Shown one piece after another: positions 47,323 through 58,011 of a stretch of DNA of 64,000 nucleotides. Position numbers and translations under genes: made by a program. The notes beneath the pieces were generated by a model. It was not told the origin of the DNA and did not search any database. It was given only the letters and a program-made list of their open reading frames with translations. Each line of letters begins with the position of its first letter. Position 1 is the first letter of the stretch. The DNA comes from Ryuthela nishihirai (taxonomy: Eukaryota > Arthropoda > Arachnida > Araneae > Heptathelidae), in contig JAWZYU010000018.1 of the NCBI GenBank assembly GCA_038380435.1, forward strand, positions 53,283,751 through 53,347,750, written 5' to 3'.

Positions 47323-47929
47323 CTTATTACTCTGAATTTATCTCTTCTACCTCATTTTCATCCAGAATAGCATGGCAAGTTTCAAATGTGGTCTATTTAT
47401 AATGGTCCCATTCTTCCTCAACTTCAGTTATGAGAAAACAATAAATGTCAAAATAAGTAAGCTACCAATCATTTAAACTTCGTTTATTTCTGAGTCTTTC
47501 AGAGCTTCAGTATTAAAGGTATTTTTTTTTAATCTTTGTCCAACATTTGTTACGCTTCAGTTTTAAAACATTTCTAATAAAGTGATGACCAGACCCAATA
47601 TCAATCCTCCTGTACGGCCTGGTGCTGCTAATAACATTAGCCCATTTGCTGTTAATTAAAATATAATCGATCATATCACTGTGCAAAACATTTGGTAAGT
47701 CATCTATATTTATAAATATCCAGATGTTCGCAGCAAGTGAGAGTTATTCTCAAACTATTAGGTTTACTTGCCTATAGGATACATTCCCTATTACTACTGC
47801 AACTACCAATGCCAAAAGGACTTATCACTCCTACCCAAAGTTAGAATTAGTACCGATCTGGTAATGAAATCTCTTCTCACATGAAACATATTTTTTTACT
47901 CAAGAACTCAGTACAAGAATACTGAGATT

Positions 47930-48480
47930 GATTACGTTATATTGTGCTGCTTTCAGAAGCCCATAGATTAGCATATACCCTTACACCACTATCGATTATA
48001 CTCAATCTGGTTTCTCTGTTGTGCAACAATTGCACCTACAGCGCATCTTCCATTGTAATAAGCTTTTGTGAAGCACTGTCACACCTAATTGGTTTCATTC
48101 CTCTTTTCAAGCTTTTCATAATCCATCAACAGTCTGCCATCGACGTTTACCCAGAGCCCGTTTCAAGAGTCCAAATGCGCAGAAATTCATAGCCAAGGCA
48201 TCAAGTGACTTCTCTGGAAATTTTCACAGAATTTGAAGAAAGAGGACAAATTTAAATTGCAACACTACCAAAGAGTTTCGTCTTCAATTCTACATCTTCG
48301 GTTTGATCAACTTTCTCTTGCTGACTGATGACGTCATTACCCAGATTTGACGTTTTCACGATTCGACATTTGTCATCAGCCACCGCTCAGCCCTTGTTCA
48401 GCCTGCCTTCATGCTTGCTGAAGGATTTTGGACTCGTCGTAACTTCATCTTCCGACTGACTTTACCCTTAAAGCTATGAA
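47930..48480 (-). pseudogene. Tc1/mariner-superfamily transposase C-terminal fragment
   Basis: The minus strand near 48150-48210 reads MNFCAFGLLKRALGKRRWQT, followed by LWKAWKEEWNQLD-type and SLLQWKMRCR-type segments. These correspond to the (M/P)-D-F-x-A-F-G-x-L-K block that holds the last catalytic acidic residue region of a Tc1/mariner subgroup, and the closing helices. Here the D of the family is N. Frames are interrupted. Terminal repeats were not found. It may continue at 50159-51228 (see findings). Confidence 0.55.
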
Positions 48481-48941
48481 AAATGTTGTCCAAAATCCTC
48501 ATCGTGACTTTTCTTAAAATATTGCACTCTTCGAATTTTGTGTGGGATAGTGGGGACTCATGTTGTAGCCCTATAAATCTCAGTTTTATATTCCGTTATA
48601 AAAAAACATACTTCCCAAGAATGTCCTCGAATGGTACAACGCAGATTCCGGTTTCTTCTACCATCTGTTGACGACATGTGCGCGTAGACGCTGAGGTATG
48701 ACACAAAGCTTAGTCTTATGCACATTCGTACCATACAAGGCAGGCAATTGGTCCTGGTATATTAGCTCCAGTACCATCATCTGCTAGTAGAGGGAATTCA
48801 CCTCGATGTTCGTTTTGCTCTAAGGATTTGAAACTTTCCGTTATAGCTGTATCCAGCAATGACCATGATATCTTTGGAGAAACGTTCGGCACATTATCTG
48901 TACCACTTGTGATAAGTTGTTTGGTCCATTGGTCGGTAATA
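48481..48941 (-). other. Unrecognised coding-like stretch
   Basis: A 79-codon minus-strand frame (48716-48955) with SLLDTAITESFKSLEQNEH, and a further frame with ETGICVVPFEDILGKYVF near 48610-48665. The composition looks coding-derived, but I do not recognise the family. The Tc1-like element at 48942 cuts into it. Confidence 0.25.
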
Positions 48942-50158
48942 CACTGAATGGACAAATTATTATATACACCCCGATAGCAATATGCAAAATAGAAGTATCG
49001 CGTCCAGTCACGTGGGACGTTAAAACTGGTAACGCTTATAAATAGAGCAGGTCTCTGTGCATTGGAAACCAGTCACATAAAAGTAATCGTTGGTAAAGGC
49101 GACGTAAGTGAGTTTGACCTTGGCCAGATAATAGATGCAAGGAAGACTGGTTGTTCAATAAACGCAAGTGCTAAACTGTTGAGATTTTCACGTCAGATTA
49201 TGGTACATGTATACCAAGACTATGTGAAATACAACAGAACTTTTGACCAGTGGGAGAAATGTGGACGTAAACGTGCAATTCGCTCTCGAGAAGATCTCAG
49301 ACCATCCTGCATGGTTACAAAGAATCTTACGACTACCATGGAGCAGATAATTTCGTAATTGAATAAGGACACATCCACAAGCTTATGCACAAAGACTATC
49401 CGTTGTACCATGGAAAAATATACTATGACAGGCCACGTCCATATCGTGTCTCTTTGTTGATTGCAAGACACTGAAATATGAGACTGCAGTTTGCAAAGGC
49501 CTATCGCAACTGGAATGTGGAGGACTGGTAACACGTCATCTGGTCTGACGAATTACAGTTTCAACTCTATTACGCCAATGGGAGGATGCATGTGTGGCGT
49601 AAACACACAAAGCGATGAACCCGAGCAGCTTGCCAAGTTGGGGTCATACAGGCTGGTGGATGTAGTGTAACATTTTAGGATGTGTTTTCATGGGATTCCT
49701 TGGAGCCTCTCCTACTGGCTGAGATCTCCATCAGTGGCACAAATTATGTGAACATCCTCGCCGACCATCTACACCAATTCGTAACGATTCTCTTTCCGCA
49801 CCATGACGCCATCTTTCAACAGGACAACTCGACACAGCACACCCCCGAGTGGTGACCAATTGGCTCCAGGAGCATTTAAGTGAATTCACCATACTCGAAT
49901 GACCTCCTCGATTGTCGGACCTCAACTCCATTGACAATTTGTGAAACTAATTGGAAAGATCTGTTCGAGCCCGACAATTCGCACAGGCAACTTGGATGCT
50001 CTGCGAAAGGCGATCCTCGCTTCATGGGCGACAGTACCATCTCCGTGTTTTCGACACCTCATTGAGTCCTTACCAAGACGTCTGGCTGCTGTTGTAAGGG
50101 CAAAAGGTCGAGCAATAGGTTATTAGGTAGATGTATATAATAATTTGTCCATTCAGTT
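48942..50158 (+). mobile_element. Tc1-like DNA transposon, complete ends
   Basis: Left end cactgaatggacaaattatt and right end aataatttgtccattcagt are about 30-bp inverted repeats extending through tatata. TA lies outside each end (48940-48941 and 50159-50160). 1217 bp, the usual Tc1 size. It carries one broken transposase gene on the plus strand. Confidence 0.9.
49062..50127 (+). pseudogene. Tc1-like transposase, inactivated
   Basis: Cut-and-paste transposase with N-terminal helix-turn-helix DNA binding and a DDE domain. The N-terminus has EFDLGQIIDARKTGCSINAS followed by GRKRA, the usual paired HTH and GR-rich linker. The first catalytic motif is WSDEL near 49535, the second FQQDNSTQHTP near 49815. 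The third, normally N-P-I-E, reads LNSIDN near 49925, so the last acidic residue is D. The end IESLPRRLAAVVRAKG at about 50065-50110 is typical. Stops at 49356 and near 49865, 49940 and 49950, with frameshifts, make it dead. The true start codon cannot be fixed. Confidence 0.85.
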
Positions 50159-50438
50159 TATATTGACCGAGACTTGTTGCAGTTCTCTAGTAGACGTATC
50201 TCTTGTTCAAAATAGAAACATTTTTCGACTTGTTGCATATCAAGTACCGCTCATACAGCTTCCGGCAATTGGTACGCTGTTCCATTACGTGGCAAGGCAG
50301 CAACTCGTGGGCACAGGACTTGTGCATGCGCTGTAAGCGAGGATTATCTCAGATAATACTGTGAACAGTCGATGACCTTCGGTGGCTTTGGCGACCATTC
50401 TGTGGGTTTAAGGTTTTAATCCGCTGTCTATTTCGTGG

Positions 50439-50982
50439 CCCCCCCGATAGGGGACCACCTTGTCGTGGTGGGGGGGGGCCTAGGGCCCAGCAACCCGGCT
50501 GAAGGCTGTGCCGACCGGGTTGGGCGCCGGTTGGACATGGCCAAGGCCAACCGAGGTTGAAGACGCTGCTGGCCGGCTTGATTGCCGGTCGGGTGGTGAC
50601 GGCGTCGGAGACCTCACCTTTCAGGGACCTTGGGTGGTCAGTTCGACGGCTCGGTCGAAAGGTTCCTCCTGCCTAGTAGGCACGAGCCGTCCAAAAAGTC
50701 TGGGTCTTACTAAGAGTCTCCACCCCGGGTGCCGATCGAGCTTGGATCTTTATATCCTTGCACATTTGCAAACCGGGGAATAGATTAAAGTTAGGTTTCT
50801 TCCGGTGGTCAGCTTTCCTTCTATAGGACTGCTGCCATGTGAGGCTGGGGTTGAGGTGCGCCTATAGGGCGTATTCCTTGCCCCCGGCTCTAGATAGTCA
50901 TGGCTTTTCTTTAACCAGGTAGTGCTGTCAGGCGGAACCGGGAATTGCCGTGGTTGCACAAGATCGCAACATAGAGATCAAT
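50439..50982. mobile_element. GC-rich 544-bp insertion with 14-bp TSD
   Basis: Flanked by tgtctatttcgtgg at 50425-50438 and 50983-50996. It opens with a C run, then gataggggaccaccttgtcg and a G run, which can fold (accacctt-gtcg-tggtgg). It is far more GC-rich than everything around it and carries no convincing ORF. The long target duplication points to a non-LTR retrotransposition. It may be a SINE or an internally deleted LINE 5' region. Confidence 0.8.
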
Positions 50983-50996
50983 TGTCTATTTCGTGG

Positions 50997-51228
50997 ACCT
51001 TCTTGATAACATTTGGAGCACTGCTGGGCACTCTACCTTTTTTTTAACGTACCTGAAAAAACGTTCCAGTGGTCTGTCTCCTATGCGTTGCTTCAACACC
51101 TTGTTGTCCTTCCGAGAAATGCTAAATCTTCTGGCTTTGCACATGTTTATAATTTGCAACTCGGAATACTGGGCATCGGAAACGGCAGCGATGTTCTCTT
51201 CCGAAAACGTGGCGATCCTCGATGGCAT
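50997..51228 (-). pseudogene. Unrecognised 80-codon coding-like frame cut by the GC-rich insertion
   Basis: An ATG frame giving MPSRIATFSEENIAAVS, then CKARRFSISRKDNKVLKQR, basic with possible helices. It ends at a stop inside the target duplication of the neighbouring insertion. The frame continues recognisably coding-like on the other side (50160-50424, K-P-T-E-W-S-P-K). Could be the N-terminal part of an older transposase whose C-terminus is at 47930. Confidence 0.3.
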
Positions 51229-51449
51229 ATCGCATGGTTCCTGCTTACAAAATGGTATTTATTATTGAACTACAAACACCATCGCCAAAATTTATTAATC
51301 CTGGGTTGCATGTCATCGAGGTACATTCACATATGAAATTAGCGACATGTAATCTAATCAACCACAGTAATATCTCTTTTTCTCTTATATAGAATTCAAG
51401 ATATCGTAAAGCTCGGAAGCCTTAATTTTTTTTTTCTTTCTCATTAGGG
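51229..51449. other. Unassigned
   Basis: No recognised feature. Confidence 0.3.
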
Positions 51450-51511
51450 TTATCAGTGGGGGAGCAACAACAGCTAACATTTAAATCTTTAATAGGTTGA
51501 CCAGATTTCAA

Positions 51512-52769
51512 GCAGAAGATCCTGGGATTTTTGAAATTTCATTTGAATTATGACTTTTTATTATAGTGACCAGATTTAAAGAAAAAGATTCGGACTTCTA
51601 AAAATCCAGTCTGAAAGATTGACTTCTAATGAAATTATCGTTCTAAGAATTAACGCAATCTTTTTGATTTAGAACATATTTTATACATTATTGCTTATTA
51701 ATAATGTCCTTAATATCTAATATCATAAAATAACACCCGAATAACGTAGGTTAATTGTTAATTAGTAAAAATCACTTTTTTCTGTGAATTTTTAATAAAA
51801 AATGGCTTTTCTGTAATATATATATTTTACTTTTACGGCAAGTTTTGCACTTAAGATTTCACAACAGACATAAAAATATTGTTTTCTCTTGTAACAAAGC
51901 CTTCACGCTGTCCACCTTTATACGTGATATCTCATCCTTCCATATATATATTTTTTTAATTCTTAAAAATGGAAGAATCACTTCCCTAAAAGAAGGATGG
52001 AGATACCCTAGAAATTACGTTAGGTTAGTCCTCGTTTCTCATACGATAGACAAGCACTTATACAATGACATACCCCGCTGGTCATAGGAGTCAAAGTACG
52101 CTAACCATTAGACCAGGTAGGGCTTTTGTTGTTATTATATTAAATTCATGTTTGAAAAAATTCAATTGGGTGGGAAGGAAAATTCTCCTCCGGCAGTTTT
52201 TCACTGATTTCTTCTTTCACAAGCTGAGAAAGATGCGGCAGAGCGATTTCAGATGCTGCCGTTGCCTGATCTTCCGTATTCTCAAAGCCATTCGAGATTC
52301 TAAACCCCGTCTCATTACAGACTGGGACTCGGTTTTTTAATCCAACATAAGGGGAACCTGTGTTCCAAATTTGAGACCTGTCGGTCAAGTATCTGGGGAA
52401 CTACAAGACGCCGAAATCTGTTAAAACAGAGAAAGAACTTAACTTGCCGAGTTATTTAACTATCGGCAATCATAAATCACTCGATGGTGTTAGTATGTAA
52501 AAGACAGACACATATTCTCTAATGGTGTCTGCACGGTTATCACAATCATTATGATGATCATTCTAGCCTCAATTTTTCAGTCATCTGTATTGTGAACGAA
52601 ATACTTTCTATCAGTTTTGCCACTACTATTCCATTAATAAAGATCTGCTCAAGCCGTATAGTCACTTACTCTTTAAAAAATATCAAAAATCGAATTCCGG
52701 GGACATTCATTTGTCGAGACAGAACCTTAAATTCAGGAACTGTCCACCGAAAACGGGAACATATGGTCA
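51512..52769. mobile_element. Insertion with gaccag/gaccat ends
   Basis: Left ttgaccagatttcaag (repeated at 51566 as gtgaccagatttaaag) and right, complemented, atgaccatatgttcccg look like poorly preserved terminal inverted repeats of a DNA transposon. The interior includes a SINE-C copy (51820-52145). Boundaries are defined by the interrupted LINE. Confidence 0.45.
51820..52145 (-). mobile_element. SINE-C copy
   Basis: It reads as a short tRNA-derived repeat on the minus strand. The complement of 52095-52130 (ctggtctaatggttagcgta) resembles an A-box region of a tRNA. The body has cacttccctaaaagaaggat and tttgcacttaagatttcaca. The same body lies inverted at 53845-54115. Confidence 0.5.
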
Positions 52770-53066
52770 TCTTAATTTTTAAACCTAGTTTTCAATTTAG
52801 CTGTAAGAAAGCTTTTATTAATGCAGTCATATCTAAGAAGAGTATCACTAGCGTGTCTTCTGAGTAGCAGACCTACGCCCTGCACATACTTTTTGACTTC
52901 TCATCCCGAAAACGAAAATTTGCGTTATTTCTAAGTATCCGACTTTTACGTGTCCATCTGGTCTCTTGTAAGACCGGAATGTCTATGCTATTTATGCTGG
53001 AATTCCTGTGTGAGGATATCAAGAGAATAATCTCTATGCAGAGTACTCACCTTTCAAACACCTCTG

Positions 53067-53416
53067 TAATCTGCAATTCCCAGGTTCGAGTCCCAGCTGG
53101 ATCAGCGTTGAGATTTATCACCGTAAAACTCCCCGCCCTGCCCACGGTCAGTAGGGGACACCGATGGGCTTGGAAAGGCCGCCGTCCGTCGGATGGGACG
53201 TTAAGCCGTGGCCCTGTGTGCAGGAGAGCCATATCCTGTGCACATTAAAGAACACACTGGATGGCCTTGACGGGAGGCTACCATCTGTCTCCTAACAGCT
53301 GTTCCAGTAGGACCCCTCTTCCAACCTTCTCTGAGCCTTCGTGGTCCTTGTGACCTGGCTGTTTAGCCCATTGTGTGCAAAAAAATGCCACTCAGAGGTA
53401 AAAACAACCCAACCCA
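53067..53416 (+). mobile_element. SINE-B with ~10-bp TSD
   Basis: Starts within the head (taatctgcaattcccaggtt, B box ggttcgagtcccagctgg), full body, ends caacccaaccca. Direct repeat aacacctctg / aatacctctg (one mismatch) at 53057-53066 and 53417-53426. Inserted in the RTE fragment. Confidence 0.88.
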
Positions 53417-53774
53417 AATACCTCTGAAAAGTCAGAAGGACCCCATCTCCCTTGCAGGTTGACTCTGATATAAAAAGTTTAGTGAAATTAAAAAGAATAA
53501 ATAAAAAAAAAGCAAATATACAGTTTTTTTTTCCACTTTAAGAAATTTAAATACAGTAATTAATACAGAAATCTCTGCATATAGTTTTCGACGTCTGATA
53601 TAACTGGTTTCAGTTCATTTGGCCCATACTGAACTCGCCTGTTACGCATTAGGGAGCATTTATGAACTTATTGCGTTATTTATTATCGCGTTATTTAGAA
53701 AAACAACACACTGTTTTTCATATTTGTAATTGTAATATAAAATAAACACTTTTTTAGTATTATACTATAGTTGT

Positions 53775-53817
53775 TTTAAACCATTACAATTTACAAGGAG
53801 AATTGTAATGGTTTAAA
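53775..53817. repeat. Perfect 17-bp hairpin
   Basis: tttaaaccattacaatt at 53775-53791 pairs exactly with 53801-53817 around a 9-nt loop. Confidence 0.9.
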
Positions 53818-53844
53818 CGTTTAGTTTGTGAACGAAGAAATTAG

Positions 53845-54115
53845 TGAAAAAACTGCTGGAGGAGAATTTTCCTTCCCAACCAATTGAATTTTTTCAAACA
53901 TGGAACCTAACGTAATTTCTAGGATATCTCCGTCCTTCGTGTAGGGAAGTACTTCTTCCTTTTTTAAGAATTAAAAAAATATGTGGAAAGACGAGAAATC
54001 TCGTATAAAAGTGTACAGCGTGAAGGTTTTGTTACAAGTGAAAACAATTTTTTTATGTCTCTTGTGAAATCTTAAGTGCAAAACTTGCCGTAAAAGTAAA
54101 ATATATATTATTCCA
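53845..54115 (+). mobile_element. SINE-C body, inverted relative to 51820
   Basis: Near-complementary to 51820-52230 except that a ~105-bp segment holding the tRNA-like head in the first copy (52028-52145) is absent. ggagatatcctagaaattac is shared on the complementary strand. Confidence 0.65.
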
Positions 54116-55266
54116 GTGTTGGTGCGTACGGACCCCAGCTAGTCTTAATGCGTCACTGCCCATTCCATCGGGGAAGTGGTATCATTACAGTCAGCTTTGG
54201 ATTCTTTTTTCCTCTTTGAATCTGACAAAACAAAAATGTTACTATTACAGCTCTTAGTAAAACGCCACATTCATGAGACATTTTTGTGAACGATTTTCAC
54301 TGCTATGATCCTGACTGTACCGATATTATTGTTTTCTTTGTACTCTAAATCATTCCACAAATGTATTTAAAAAAATGCTGCCTTTTTTGGGAATTTAGTA
54401 ACAAAGATAGCCCAAGAAGAGAATACTGTAAATGTGACTGAAAATACACTGCTAGGTAGTTTACAAAAAGGAAAGTTGTTATTTATTTAAAATTAAATCG
54501 CTAAACAGGTTCTCTTTTACTTTCTCTGTGTTTAAATTATGGACTTCACAACTAATCTTCGGAAAACTGAATCCAAATGGCATGAAATAGATTTCAAAGT
54601 AACAACCAACTCAAAAAGAGTCTTGGTTATCCTCTATAGTCAGATGCAAATCTAAACTTTTCACTTAATGAGACATAAATTTATGAGAATTGTAAACAGC
54701 CTTTTTGGAACTGTCATAGCTTTGTAACTCTATACAGTAACTATGTATATATACCTGTGAAAAGAGAAGTCAAGACTGACTTCAGATGTAAATAACCAAA
54801 GTACATTTGCAGTCATATGAACTTTGACGAAGAGAATGAATCGACGAACGCCAGCAATCTATATTTAGTGATAATTATGCATGTCGACAAGTGGACTTTA
54901 ATCATTCTTCATCATGTCCGTTAAGGTTCTACATCATGTACGTGGTTTCGAAAGTCCAAACTTTACTCACATTTGCATCGTTAACGGCACTAAACAATAA
55001 CAAGAGAAAAAGAAAAACATCTTTGTTACAATTTTCTGATCAACTAGTCTGTATTGCACAACTTTTCTCCATTTTGTCAACTTTCAGAAAAAAATAACTT
55101 TGTCCATAGAAAGATGCAAAACATGTTTAAAGCTGGAAATATAAATTATGAAGAAAAATTGCGGTATTAATATTACTTATCACGAAGAATTAATTTCCAG
55201 TTCGGTGCCAATTAATTAGGGAGACATCTTAAAATACTACAAAACTGAGTGTTGACTCATATACAT
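54116..55266. other. Unassigned DNA
   Basis: No feature recognised. A 68-codon frame at 54891-55097 has no visible domain. Confidence 0.35.
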
Positions 55267-55372
55267 ATCATCATCATCATCCTCAAGCAGCCATGGGCTA
55301 CGGAGGTCCAACCAGACCGTGCAATTTAGTTCTCCAAGCAAGTCTATCCTGAGCTACATCTACTGCATCTAT
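55267..55372 (-). mobile_element. 5'-truncated RTE 3' end
   Basis: cctcaagcagccatgggcta and the following 80 bp match 39875-39970 closely, including the (atc)n tail at the left. Dead on arrival, typical of an incomplete LINE insertion. It shows a second RTE insertion of similar age to the 39830 copy. Confidence 0.88.
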
Positions 55373-55654
55373 TTACATAATTATATATAAGTTAGAAGAA
55401 ACAAATAGCTTTGACCTGATTGGGATACTAATCCAAGATCTCCTAATTATTCTACTTATCCAACGTTTTCATCCCAATCAAATAAAAATTGTTTTCATAT
55501 CTACAAGACATTTTCTTGTCACTATTTATAATATTTTATTATGCAGTAGTGTTACTTTATAAAAACAAAAATAAAAGTGACAGATAAAACTTTCTGTCAC
55601 TTTTTACATTTGAATGTGGGACTTGATTTTACTAAATTCCAGAGCGCGGCAGCC

Positions 55655-55715
55655 TTTTTAGAAGTGGTCGAGTGGTTTGCTTGCTCGGCTACTTATTAAA
55701 GGGATCTGAGTTCGA
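55655..55715 (+). mobile_element. SINE-A head fragment, decayed
   Basis: gtggtcgagtggtttgcttg, then ctcggctacttattaaaggg and gagttcgag are diverged A-box to B-box sequence of SINE-A. Confidence 0.55.
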
Positions 55716-55847
55716 GAATGATTTCTTTCTCGTGTTGTCTTACTATTGAGATCTCGCCTTGCTCACGTATTTTCTCTGTGGTATATTATACTACTAGTTC
55801 ATCTGTTAAAGCTTTAGGGCATTTAAATCATTCAAATACACGTACAC

Positions 55848-55885
55848 TGTCTGGCCAAATTATTAGGAACACCTACCTACTACTT
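55848..55885. repeat. Tc1-like terminal repeat remnant
   Basis: tacactgtctggccaaatta followed by ttaggaacacc resembles the TIR of another Tc1-like group (compare cactgaatggacaaattatt at 48942). The partner end was not found. The DNA to about 56350 may be its interior. Confidence 0.5.
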
Positions 55886-57099
55886 CATCGTATGTATCAT
55901 GGTACAGTTCTCAAATTTCAAAGTTTTCAGTTCTTTGCTCGTAGTTTTAGTTGAGATGGATTTCGAAGTACTGCTAGCGATCATCTTTCTCAGCTGATGA
56001 ACTGTAGTAGCTCTACTTTGCCGTACAGTTCATGCAAACAAACCCTATCTGTCAGAGTTGATTTCCTCCCTCATTTACAACGATTGGTGGATGTTTTATG
56101 AGACATTACCATTTTCATACACTCGGAATATTGTGCTCGTGATTTTTCAATGAGTTCCATCACTTCCGTTACGGATACCTGCTTATCGCTCTCCAACAAT
56201 GAGCCCACTTTCAAAGCCAGTCAGAGCCACGTCGCCAGTTTTTAACCACGTCGCACTAGATTTTGTTTTCCAATATGTCTTTACGTCTTTTATAGGATTT
56301 CGTAATGACGTAGAATACTTACGGCAGTAAGGAACATTGCATATGCTGGCATGTTTCATGGTACTTGGTATAATATAATCGTTTACGAAAATATATATTG
56401 CAATAGCTACATTTTTATTTGGTGAAAGTAAACGGAAAAATGAAATCAGTAGTCATGATGGTAATGCGACTTTCCCATGCGAATAGTGTTTCATTTCCTA
56501 AGCCGTAAAAAAAGCTACTTCACAACATTGCCACTGACGTTTTTCATCCATCTCAAAGTTTTATGTGAAAAACTGACAATATAAAAGCACTGAATGAAGA
56601 TAAACAACTGCATTTTATGATCGAAACAAAAATCATCCTAAAAGTGCATTATAACTACCCTATATCAGAATCCTTTTTAGAGAGATATTTTTTCCGTAAA
56701 GTGATACTTCTGTTGAAGTTGTACATATTGAGTTGATTTTCATGAAGTAAAACTTCGCTATTAACTGCAAATATAATGTGTTAAGAATAAAAGGCTCTGC
56801 TCTGAAAATTTTATAAAATTCTTCAATGTATATTTATATTTTAAGCATGAAAGGAATGCTCACATAGAAATAATACTGGAGATAAAAAAAGGAACGGTTG
56901 TTTAACTTTGTTTCTGTCCGTCTTGAATCATTCAACTCTTACGTTTTCAAAGATAAATGAATAGAATGTATAAATAAAAGAATTAAAAAGTACCAATATG
57001 CTTATACGCTCCCTAAAAAGAAAATGCAACAGCAAAACTAACTAGGGATGAAATCACACATGTTGCATTTATTCAAAGGAAAGTAGGCAGCTAGCAGTT
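55886..57099. other. Unassigned DNA
   Basis: No coding frame or repeat recognised apart from a possible non-autonomous Tc1 interior up to about 56350. Confidence 0.3.
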
Positions 57100-57193
57100 T
57101 CTGTTCGGCCATGACGAGTTATATGTCAAATGAAAGCTTAAGACGTGCAGAGCAACGTAGGGAACGTAGTAATTTTCTTTTCCGAAGCAACGA

Positions 57194-57504
57194 TCCGCAA
57201 AACTCCCCCGCCCTGCCCACGGGTAGTAGGGGACTCCGATGGGCTTGGAAAGGCCGTCGTCTGTCGGATGGGACGTTAAGCCTTGACCCCGTGTGCGGGA
57301 GAGCCATACCCTGTGCACATTAAAGAACACGCTGGATGGCCTTGACGGGAGGCTACCATTTGTCTCCCAACAGCAGTTCCAGTGGGTCACCTCCCCCAAC
57401 CTTCTCTGAGCCTTCGGGGTACTTGTGACCTGGCCATTTAGCCCATGATGTGCAAAAAAGTGCCGCTCAGAGGTTTAACAACCCAACCCAATCAATCCAA
57501 CAAC
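57194..57504 (+). mobile_element. SINE-B, 5'-truncated, with 12-bp TSD
   Basis: Body from tccgcaaaactcccccgccc to acaacccaacccaatc. Direct repeat ccgaagcaacga at 57182-57193 and 57505-57516. Same truncation zone as the copy at 26839. Confidence 0.92.
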
Positions 57505-58011
57505 CCGAAGCAACGAAAAGACAGATGTTTTTAGAGACAGCGTTCTCTGCGAAAGTGGTAAAAGAAATGAGCTTTGATGCCCAAATTCTTTCAAGTTCAT
57601 ATGAATTCAGTAAACGATTTATCGTTTGTATATCTTACTTTTATTGTTAACTCTTTAGGGTGTATATAGGAAGAGAGGTATTGTTTAACTTTTTTGAATT
57701 TACATATTTCGTTTTTTTGCTTTTCAGTGGTAACTTCACAGGGAAATTTATCACTAAAAACACCCATTTCCCCCCTACTTCGGAGGAGAAAAGATCTATA
57801 TTCCCTATTCTACTCTGCACGTCTTAAGTTTTTATTTGACATACAACTAGTGAAGATCGACCTCGCCAAATATTCCTCCCCTTTTTCTAGGAAAAAAGAG
57901 GTTTTTCAAACTTCATTTTCAGCAAGGATCACGAGCTTCCGTTTGAGATATAACTCATTGCGATTGACACTCGGAAAATTTCCCTCCAGTTTTTTGAGTG
58001 AAGCTTACAGC

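Larger units (their letters stand above)
37522..47880 (-). mobile_element. Old RTE LINE copy split by later insertions
   Basis: Four pieces in colinear order match the younger RTE at 39830-43466. 37522-37804 is the C-terminal end; 38345-38453 is the post-RT region; 38671-39671 is RT; 46914-47880 is the linker and endonuclease. Between them lie element C plus unidentified DNA (37805-38344), an hAT MITE (38454-38662) and the Tigger-like complex (39674-46912). The split at 39671/46914 falls inside gtagaactaacta | tatcgtttagaac, which in the younger copy reads continuously (gtagaactaactac, then attgtttaggac). A SINE-A fragment sits at 47264-47322. The copy is undecodable and truncated near 47880. 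Confidence 0.85.
51450..53056 (-). mobile_element. RTE LINE endonuclease fragment with a 1.26-kb insertion
   Basis: 51463-51510 (cagtgggggagcaacaacag, then ctaacatttaaatctttaa) and 52770-53056 match consecutive parts (about 42450-42770) of the younger LINE, minus strand. The DNA between them is an insertion. The copy is non-coding. Confidence 0.75.

Noticed and set aside
57111..57399. Open frames on both strands of 60-100 codons
   Set aside because: Also produced by SINE-B. Similar frames recur at each SINE-B copy only because the nucleotide sequence is repeated.
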